From Locusta migratoria (taxonomy: Eukaryota; Arthropoda; Insecta; Orthoptera; Acrididae), in the NCBI GenBank assembly GCA_026315105.1, contig CM048744.1, positions 26,267,759-26,331,758 on the forward strand: a stretch of DNA of 64,000 bases, written 5' to 3'. Under the pieces are notes generated by a model. The model did no database searches, was not told the origin of the DNA, and worked only from the letters and a program-made list of their open reading frames with translations. This document shows positions 55,740 to 64,000 of the stretch, in pieces. Position numbers and translations under genes: made by a program. The number at the start of each line of letters is the position of its first letter. The stretch's first letter is position 1.

Positions 55740-56010
55740 GATATGCGTTTCTAGCCCTGAGGGCTCATCATCATGCGCCTCTCTGTATCCTTAAACATAT
55801 TTAAAAAAACGGGCCTATTAACACTGGTGTACAAGAAACACTTGTGGGAAGTGTGTTATTTATACCTGCAAATGTGCTCCAGGACAAACAATTCTCATGC
55901 AGCACGATACTTGTTTGTACACCACTGTTAATAAGCCCAGGTCGTTAAATATGTGTAAAGATACATAGAGGCTACTGAAGATGAGTCCTCAGCGTTCGAA
56001 ATGCAGCGTT
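55740..56010. repeat. Inverted pair of Penelope-like ends
   Basis: The left arm (about 55740-55845) and right arm (about 55905-56010) are imperfect reverse complements ('acatatttaa', 'ctggtgtacaag', 'gcctct-tgtatc'). Each carries a hammerhead-like core facing outward. The right arm, plus strand, has CUGAAGA-U-GAG...UUC-GAAA; the left arm, minus strand, has AUGAUGA-U-GAGCCC...GGGCU-A-GAAAC with a stronger stem. Both have core or stem defects. Confidence 0.5.
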
Positions 56011-56695
56011 CATAAATAATATTATATATGCCATAGAAACTATGCCTGTTGCGCTTTCACGACTAAGTCATTTAACTGATTGTAATGAAAATAGCTTTGC
56101 AGATAGCTCGAACTATGAAGAACGACAGAGGCTACTGTAGAAAGTGTGTAATACAATATATTTGTTGATTTTAACTATGTAAGTCGAAATGTGGAACAGC
56201 TGAGCATCGACGTTTCTCTTAGGCCTACAACTTCGGAGTCGCTTGAAGACTTCCTGGAAATCTATTCATGACGTTTAAAATTTATCACATTTATTAAAAT
56301 ACATTTAATGATTGATATGTTATACGCAATACGATTCAACATTATGAATACAATGCTTACATACGACGTCGACGTCTTCCAATCGCCAAACAGATTTCTA
56401 TGACATTTGAGTTCTCCATAATTCACACGTTGTGTAACGTATAGCTTCTTTAGTCAGCGTTTTAGTTACGATGTTACATTGTTTCCGTATTTCATAATAC
56501 ATTCACTTTCATCTCGACGAAGACGGACGGTATTTGCCGGCATTCTAAGCACGGTTTACACTTAAACCGGAAAATTGGAACTGTTTTTTTCCTTATGATC
56601 GTGGTCATAATATAAGAACAAGCAGCGGAATTATTATACTTTCTAAGGTCTTTGACACGTATGCAAGGACATCAACACGTGTAAAAGCTAGTAAA
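56011..56695. other. Unassigned stretch
   Basis: No repeat or gene is recognised before the RTE LINE. Confidence 0.3.
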
Positions 56696-56697
56696 TA

Positions 56698-57745
56698 ATG
56701 GTAATAATTATTATTAACATATGGGAATGTTTGGAAAACTTAGAGGTGCCAAAGTATCTGAATGATATAGTGAAAATGCTATACCAAAAGTGTTATAGCT
56801 GTGTCCAGATAAGCAACGGACGATCAGAATGGTTCGAAACAAAGAGAGGGGTCCAACAAGGAAATGCCCTATCACCACTCCTATTTGTAATACTAATGGA
56901 CACAATTATAAAATCTATCAAGAAAATAGACAGCGAACCTAATTCCCTTGTTTTCGCCGATGATTTGATGGTATGGGGAGAGACAGAAGCTGAAGCACAG
57001 AGGAAACTGAATGATTGGAACAACACATTCAAAAATGTCGGTCTAAAGATAAGTAAAACAAAGACAGTAGAAATGACCATCAACAGGCAAGGAACAACAT
57101 CAAATATATTTCTAGATGGGGCTAAAGTAGAATCTGTTTCTCATTTCAAATACCTAGGAAGTATGATCTCTAAAGGCAACACAGTTAAGCAGGAAATACT
57201 CAGCAGAACACAGAAAGCATCCAGTTTTTACAGTCAAATAACAAAACTTATCTGGGATGATAAAATGCCACAAAAAGCAAAAGCAACCTTGTACCATACC
57301 TATTTCGTTCCAATCCATACATACGGCTTAGAAACGTACCCTACTAACCAGAGACCTCAGTAGAATTCAGGAAATGGAAATGAGATTCATTAGAACTATG
57401 AATCAAACAACCAGGCAGGATAAAATTAGGAATGAGGTGAATAGAAAAGTAGCTGGTATTGAGGTTCCTGTCACCAGCATCATAAGGAAACGTAGACTTC
57501 TTGAGACTTAATGAGAATGAGTAGTGAAAGACCTGCCAAAAAGTATTTCAACTTCAACCTCATAGGAAGAAGACCTCGGGGAAGACCAAGAAAACGCTGT
57601 ATAGAGACTGTAAGATCAGATGTGGAGGAGAAACGACACAAATGGGAAGACATTCTGGAACGGAAGATGTATGAAGACAGGAGGAGATGGCGAGCGCTTG
57701 TACACCACACCCAGGAAACTGGAGCTGGAAACTGATGATTGATGA
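56698..57745 (+). mobile_element. RTE-like LINE, RT and C-terminus
   Basis: The open frame 56698-57363 starts within the RT: YLNDIVKMLYQKCYSCVQIS, KRGVQQGNALSPLLFVILMD, active-site SLVFADDLMVWGE, then SHFKYLGSMISKGN and HTYGLETY. After one frame break the tail follows (57511-57735) with GRRPRGRPRKRCIETVR and RRRWRALVHHTQE. It ends 'actgatgattgatgactaat', an RTE-like 3' end. The 5' half is missing. It is a different subfamily from 52314-53676. Confidence 0.85.
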
Positions 57746-58360
57746 CTAATTATATTATATTTGTGTTTTCTATTCATTATTATACCACTATGCATAAGAC
57801 TGAGCAATATGTATAATTACCGCTATCGGCAGCTGATATTGGTATAGTAATTGTTGATGACACCCTAAGTTTTCATTGCTATTAAAATAATTTCATATGA
57901 TTGTTTCTACTGTCGGTTCTCGGTGAAACATTTCAAATTAACACGAAACCTAGGACATACAAATAAAGTTTTGTGAAACAAGGCAATAACAAAAGTTCAA
58001 TTATTTTAAATTATATCAGTATCCATGAGGCACCTTGTCAGAACTTTGTATTTTTCAATGCCTAAATTTAGATTAGTTCATTTATGGAGTTGTGGTGCAA
58101 ACTGTACGGTTCTTCAGAATAACAGCATAGTTACGATATCTCAAAAATTAATACGGTGGTTACCATAAAATTACAGGAAACTGCGTCTCCGTTGTTAAAA
58201 GCTTGTAATGGTATTTCTTTTAGTGTGCTGTCAAAGTACACTTGCTATCAAAGTAAACACTTCCAACTATGCGGCACACAGATGAATGACGTGTGGGAAC
58301 AGCTATTCTTAATTATACACGGCACATGGAGCTGCTGTAGTTGTATTAAGACAGGTCTGC
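57746..58360. other. Unassigned AT-rich stretch
   Basis: Frame 58156-58461 is not recognised. Confidence 0.3.
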
Positions 58361-58520
58361 TAAACTTCTCAGGCTACCTTGTCCCGTGCAAGCCTCATCA
58401 TCTCTTCTTGAGATGGGCAGCCGACCTCCAATTGAACCTGCTTGCTGTATTCGTCTCTTGATCTCTCTCAACGTGTACCCGTTCCCTCCCTAACAACCCA
58501 CCCCTTCCAAACAAACACCC
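58361..58520 (-). mobile_element. RTE-like LINE 3' scrap
   Basis: The blocks 'cctcatcatctcttcttg' and 'gcttgctgtattcgtctctt' match 52380-52450 of the RTE LINE in order and orientation. Confidence 0.5.
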
Positions 58521-58820
58521 CCCTTCGTTTAAAAGTTTGTTAATGTACATGTTCCAATGTGTTGGCTCACATTTGATGATGGTTTCACTTTGGTTTCGCC
58601 ACTTCTTGAAGGCAAAACAATACTTTGTGACACAACAACACAGTGACCAACGGTGCTTTCCAGTCATGTGTGCGTACAGGGTGATATATAAAACGATGCT
58701 TTATGTATTTTTCCTCATTATTTGTATTTCTTTGTAATTTATTATGTATTTGTATATTTTGTTTCTGTGATATATTTGCATTGTCCTGCTAATTTCCATA
58801 TATGTCGAAAATATTTTAAA

Positions 58821-60166
58821 TGTAGTAGACACGCTGGGTTAGCAAGGGCTTTGTTATTGTATAGAATCATCTTGAGCAGGGAGTTTTATCGCTGGTAGCG
58901 CAGAGGCGCACAGCGAGAGGGAGACGTTGTTGAGAAGTAGCGGCGGAGAGACGGATTCGTGACACGGTGCGCTCAGTGGTGTACGCCAAAAGTACGTGAA
59001 GGAGAATGCATGTTGGATTGGCACTAGTGGAGGAGACGACGAAGAGGCAATATTATTTATTCATACGGCCACAGCTCAAATAATTAATAAATGCATCAAG
59101 AGGAATGCTGTGGGCCCAAAATTGTAATTAACATTCGTCGCCAAGAAGAGCCTGTGTTTGCCAATTGTTAAGCGCCAACAGTATCCAATCAGCAGCACCA
59201 CGTCGCACACCAAATTCAGTAAGATCTGTCCAGTTTGTCTTAGCATGTACAGCTAACCAGCGTATTAGTGATGATTGTTCAATAGCGAACACTGTTATTT
59301 GTGAACCTGTGTTTAAAAATCATTACCCATACTCATTGTCCAGACAGGTTCCTTCCTCATCCATTGTTTTTCCGAGAATATTCACAAAGTTATAGAAAAC
59401 TAAAAATCAGAGTCATTAAAGACAATGTGACAGTCGTTAATAAAAAAATGTGTTCAGAAAAGTATTACTAAATGTAGCTTATGCTAGTGTTGCTGATCAA
59501 TAGGTTTGCCAAGTTGAACGAAACTGCTATACTAACTTTCAATTTCAAGAGATATTTCAATAACAGTGTAAAAGATTAATTGTTTTCCATTGCATATTAT
59601 TTTGAGGTAAAGTTTGTTTTAACTTGCAAGTACTGACTAGTGAGAATAGTAATTGTTTGCAAGTGTTTGAATGCTAATAATTCCTGGTTAAATAAAAAGT
59701 TAATCAGAAGGTTAAATGGTTCTTTTCTAAATATTCAGTGTTATCGCGACAAGTCATTAATTAATTTTTGAGCTTGCCATTAGTACAGTTAATAGTTCAG
59801 TTACAATTTGATTATTGCTAAAGCGCATGGTATACTCGCTGTAGAGTAATTTCTGGTACTTATATAAACAATTAATTATTTGAAGCTGTAAATAGTAAGT
59901 ATTAAGGTGAGAGTTCTGCATGATTTGCTGCATGTTGCATTTGCGCGGCTATGGCTTACATTTCGCTGTCTTACACTGAACCCCTGTGTTAGTGAACTAT
60001 TTCTCAGTAATTAGTATATTGTCAGTGTCTTTTGTACCGGATTTGATGGACATACTGTGATTCACGCCCCCCCCCCAAATTTTACGTAATTTTTCACGTT
60101 TGTTAATTAACTTTGCTATTATTGACATCCCACCAAATTATTTGCTCGTACAACGAGCTGGCGACC
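58821..60166 (+). other. Possible solo LTR with primer-site-like sequence
   Basis: The stretch starts TGTA (58821) and ends TACA (60149-60152). Six bases later comes TGGCGACC, a sequence found after 5' LTRs of many insect Gypsy elements. No gag, protease, RT or second LTR is present. The termini are too short to be conclusive. Confidence 0.25.
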
Positions 60167-61209
60167 GTAAATCAATAAATTATTCACTTTTTCCAAATTA
60201 ATCCCTGTGTTCCGTTTGTTTCGCATTTTTTTATTTAAACATTAATAATTGTATTCCAAATTTTACCTTCCATTTCTTTTTTCCTATCGATCGTTGTTGT
60301 CTACCAAAGAGGTGCAGCAACGTTCCGGTAATAGCCTCCACTACATCATCGGCTTCATTACCGATAGCTTTTCCACCCAATTAAGATAATTAGGCACACG
60401 GGTCATTTTTCTAATTATCATATTCTAACCGGTGGTGTAGGACGGGTAGGGTTATAACTTCTCTTTCTTAACATGTACAATTAGATAAACGGTCTGTAAC
60501 CTAGACACCAATAGAGACCTGACTTCATTTCTAACTACAGCTGTATATAACTCAAAGTGTCGTTACAATAGTTGTTAAGTAATGTTAGTTAACTCTACTT
60601 AAAAAGTTTACAGTTTCTCCACTTAGCAAATCAGAAAGCCCCTAACAGCAAGGATGTGGGCGGGTTCTTCCACTTAGCGAACCATTGCCTGCTCACTCCA
60701 ATTACACAGGTGTTTGATGTTATCACAAATTTAATTTCATTTACAACTGTCTACCACCACTGGTGTTCTGAAGAACTACTGTCTACTCCTGGAGCACCAT
60801 TACTATGAATCTGTCTGTGGGAGAATAGGGCGGCAAACCGTCACCCTTTGCTTTCTAGTTGATTTCTCCATAGCCCTTGATCTCGCAAGGCGGGGAAGTG
60901 ATACCACACATCTGTCTGTACATCCCCAACTTTCCAAGTATAATCTGGTATTTCGTGACCAGTCCGCCAGTATCGGCATGGCAATGTCGAAAATGTCAGG
61001 AAGAAGTTTTATACACGCACCACGGCCTCTCAGCCTAGAAGTTTCGCTTCAAGGTAACAGTTTTTGTTCATCGATACCTACGTCCCCTCTCAAACTTAAA
61101 TAAAACGTGGTAAAGAATAGAGGAAGGGCAAGGCCTCACTTCAAGTAAACGTTCGTTTATTCTTAACAAATTATAAACTTGGCAAAAAAGTATGCAAACC
61201 CATGAATAA
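60167..61209. other. Unassigned stretch
   Basis: No long frame or known repeat is recognised. Confidence 0.3.
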
Positions 61210-62720
61210 CTTGTCATTTTTTTAATCTATATAAATAAAAACGAATCGCCAAATGTGTTGCTAAGCGTAAAACTTGAGAATGGCTTCATCGATTTGGCTG
61301 ATCTTTTCTTTATTCTGTTCGTAATTCTCAGGACAAGGTTTGTATGAAAGAAAATTTTAGTAAAATGTACCAGAAAATGTCAGAATTTGAGAAAAACTGA
61401 AAGTGCGCTTCCAGCTCGGATCAGTTTCTAGATTCTCAAACAATCAGCTTATTAATTCGCTACTCGCCTAGCGACCAAATACGCTGTAACGGGGCGAACC
61501 AATACGCCAAGAAGGTTCGAATAAAGAGATATTGCGTTATGCTGCCAAGCTTAAAACAGCCAGACAGGTTTTACTTGTAACGTTGTTTCTTTAGAAGCCC
61601 CTCAGTATCATTCTTACTTTCGTGTTGTTATCCCTGGTGGTCATATCTTTGAAGCGCTGTAAAGACAGAATTGATGACAGTTCGTGGTATTTTTGAGTGT
61701 TACAAAAAAACTGAGTACATATCGTGGTTTATATTTTTACAACAATGCCTCCACTGCAGCGTCTATTATCGGTCGGCGTACGCACAATACAATCCTACTA
61801 CGTGATCGTAGAGTCTATGAGACCGCCGAAGATCGTACACGCGCTTTGAGGTAAATTGAGAAAGAAATTCTGAAAGCGCGATCCGTTATGCCTCTGGAAC
61901 AACTGTTACAGTCGAGTTCAACTCCCTCACTTGCAGTTTACGCACAAAATAATGTGTATCGTGACGATTAGAACTATATGTTTGGCGTTCACATACGATC
62001 CAGTAGTCGATTATGCACCGGATGCATCAGTTGGCTTCGGAACAATGAACAATGTTCGTCAGTAACCAGTTTCCAATTGATTTACCCATCCATTTTGACT
62101 TCCTTTCCCATCAAGGACCCGATTGCAATAACAGTAACATAAGATCAGACAGAGGGAAAGGAGAAGATTTGAATGGGAGAATCAAATGGAATTATAAAGG
62201 GGGGGATGATAATAGACGGAGAGAGGACGGGGGAGGAGATGGATATTGTGTGGGATAAGAGGGAGTGGTGTGAAGGTGATGGAAAAAGATAGCGGGAGGA
62301 GGAGATGGCGAAATATAGGAGGGAGGAAGGGAAGAACAGAAGAGGTTACGGCATATATCCCATTCCCATCATGTTACGAAATATCAAACAATCGCGACTT
62401 TGTAGCGGCACGTGGCTAGCAGTGAAAAAATTACTGAACAATGGCATCGAAGCAACCATTCTAAAGGGACATATAAGGCTGAAGATGCGTTGATACCCCG
62501 CATCCCAATGGTTCCAACTGACGTTTGAAGTTAAACAACTACAATTTCCAGTGCGGATTGCTTTGGCTATGACCATAAATAAATCACAGCGTCAGTCGTT
62601 GAGTGTTTGCGGTGTCAATCTGGAAAACCCATGCTTCTCTCAGGGACAGTTGTCTCGCGTCTGAAACCCGACAGCTTTATTTATTTACGCTCCAGGCAAT
62701 CAAACAAAAAAATGTTGTTT
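61210..62720 (+). mobile_element. Decayed Helitron
   Basis: It begins with 'ataaataaaaacgaatcgcc' and 'aatgtgttgctaagcg', text typical of arthropod Helitron 5' regions. At 61745-61990 a broken frame resembles the N-terminal TAEDRTRAL-type repeats. At 62360-62660 frames read LRNIKQSRLCSGTWLAVKKL, LLNNGIEATILKGH, QLQFPVRIALAMTINKSQRQ and SLSVCGVNLENPCFSQGQLS, the C-terminal motifs of the Pif1-like helicase. One register later LFIYAPGNQTKK follows. The Rep domain and most of the helicase are deleted. Confidence 0.75.
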
Positions 62721-63059
62721 ATCATCTGGCATTACTATGAAAATACCACATTATTACTACTACTGCTACTAAAGTTTTGCAATATACAATATAGAAAACT
62801 TATGTTTGTAAGTAATTGTTGTTTATCATGGCGACACAAATCTATAAATAAAGTGATCATTCTGAATTATGTCTTATTAAGGGCGAAGGGCCAATAACTT
62901 AAGACCTAACGAAGTCTGTCGAAGAAGACCTATTAACATGAAGAATCAATGTAGCGTTGTTTTAGAAAAAAAGGTAGGGAAACGTTTTCCAGGACAACTA
63001 GTGGTAAATAAAGTACTTGTAGGCTTCTTCCCTGGGTATTAAATGACGTCCGTCATTTG
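62721..63059. other. Unassigned, likely Helitron 3' flank
   Basis: No terminal hairpin plus CTRR could be identified, so the Helitron end is uncertain. Confidence 0.3.
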
Positions 63060-63880
63060 ACCATTCCCGTGACCCATCAAAGTCAAATTCGTTTTCTAAA
63101 TGGGAATCCCTATTTTTTATTGATGATTTGGAGAGAGCAGGAACCTTAACGTTCAAGAATGACCTTGACCACGACGTTCGAGGTCATTCCAAGGTGAAAT
63201 ATGTTTTCTCATATGGTATCTCCCATTTTACTATGGCCGAGAGGACTGAGGCGCTCCAGTCACTGTCTGCACGGCCACTACGGTCAGGGGTTCGAATGCC
63301 CCCTCGGGCATGGATATTTGTGCCGTCCTTAGTCTTAGGTAGTTCTTAAGTAGTTTGTAAGCTTAGGGACTAATGACCCCGTAGTTAAGTCCCATAAGTT
63401 CTACAAACATTTGAACATTTGAACATTTTTCTATGGATTTGGAAAGAGGTGCAATTTTTTCGTCACGTATGCACTAATCCATAATCACGCTCTTGGTGTT
63501 GAACCGAACTCTTAAAATCCGTCTTAAAAAGAGTTACTACGCCTTGCCAGTTTTCCTACAGTAGCTACAAATTTTCAGAGTTCTTCAAAAAATATTTTAA
63601 TACGAGCTTCATAGACAGGTTTAAAGCCAAGAGCATGGTTATAGATAAGGTCACATACAAAAATAAAATTGCATTACTTTCCAAATCCACAATAAGAAAC
63701 GGTCGTTCCCAAGTGAGAAAACATATTTGGAATAACCTTGAACTTTGCGGTGAAGGTCATCATTAGGGTCATACTTGAACGTAAAACTCCTGTACATTCA
63801 AAATCCGCAATCAAAACATGCGGATTCTCTTTCAAACGGATGAATGTAACCTTGGTATGATCTTCAAGATCAAAACAATG
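63060..63880. repeat. Inverted repeat with a SINE in one arm
   Basis: The left arm (63060-63231 plus 63429-63480) is an imperfect reverse complement of the right arm (about 63640-63880). Paired blocks include 'acgttcaag-atgacc', 'ttattcca/tcattcca', 'atatgttttctca' and 'tggatttggaaag'. The right arm is uninterrupted and holds an open minus-strand frame (63674-63898) with CFDLEDHTKVTFIRLKENPH and IADFECTG; its family is not recognised. Corresponding words in the left arm (M-T-L-T-T-T-F-E-V-I-P) show both arms share an origin. Confidence 0.7.
63232..63428 (+). mobile_element. tRNA-derived SINE, head type A
   Basis: A nearly consensus copy; its tail ends with a duplicated 'catttgaa' unit. Short flanking similarity 'ctatgg' is present on both sides. 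It lies inside the left arm of the inverted repeat. Confidence 0.85.
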
Positions 63881-64000
63881 ACGCTGTTGAATAGCCATGG
63901 AAAAAGGCTACAACTTTTCCATTTTATATTTTTCAAAAGATCCATTCCTGACGAGTTATAAAGGCGTTTCCAAACTTTCGTGCCACTATGCATATATGAC
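63881..64000. other. Window end, nothing recognised
   Basis: AT-rich DNA with no identifiable feature. Confidence 0.3.

Overview
The window looks like repeat-dense intergenic or intronic DNA from a very large insect genome, most likely an orthopteran such as a Schistocerca-type grasshopper. This rests on the repeats: many copies of a short tRNA-derived SINE with the tail motif 'gggactgatgacc', several LINE clades, Penelope-like elements, Tc1/mariner, hAT and Helitron remnants, and no recognisable host exon. The species is an inference from remembered repeat families; no search was run. I found no confident host protein-coding gene, rRNA, functional tRNA, CRISPR array or operon. Nearly all open frames longer than 60 codons are transposon fragments or chance frames. 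Layout. 1-3.1 kb: LINE ends, a roughly 540-bp repeated unit, a SINE and a Helitron-like 3' end. 3.1-3.8 kb: a GC/CpG-rich island with an NRF1-type palindrome. 3.9-8.3 kb: a LINE 3' end split by a SINE, a head-to-head tRNA-SINE pair, a complete 400-bp SINE with a 17-bp target duplication, and an old LINE. 8.4-9.6 kb and 13.8-16.2 kb: two copies of one Tc1-in-LINE junction. 16.4-27.3 kb: CR1/jockey-like LINE pieces, mariner remnants and SINEs. 27.35-27.96 kb: a second GC-rich, homeodomain-motif-rich island. 28.3-34.7 kb: mariner fragments, a palindromic foldback, a LINE 3' end and a hAT remnant. 35.7-38.9 kb: a Penelope-like element and a Tc1-like remnant. 38.9-41.8 kb: jockey-like LINEs with another Tc1. 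42.56-42.9 kb: a third island with a TCF-type site. 43.5-50.8 kb: LINEs, Penelope ends with hammerhead-like motifs, and unassigned DNA. 52.2-55.0 kb: a nested inverted-repeat complex holding an RTE LINE and a 203-bp-arm SINE palindrome. 55.7-57.8 kb: an inverted pair of Penelope-like ends and an RTE LINE. 58.8-60.2 kb: a possible long LTR. 61.2-62.7 kb: a decayed Helitron. 63.06-63.88 kb: another inverted repeat, split by a SINE. The most unusual property is the number of large inverted repeats of very different ages (5.4-6.2, 29.4-29.8, 31.6-32.1, 41.2-41.3, 52.2-55.0, 53.86-54.27, 55.74-56.01 and 63.1-63.9 kb). Several keep an uninterrupted arm opposite an interrupted one, so they record the state before a later insertion. 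Such hairpins could give double-stranded RNA if transcribed, but transcription cannot be judged from sequence. Boundaries given as 'about' were judged by eye.
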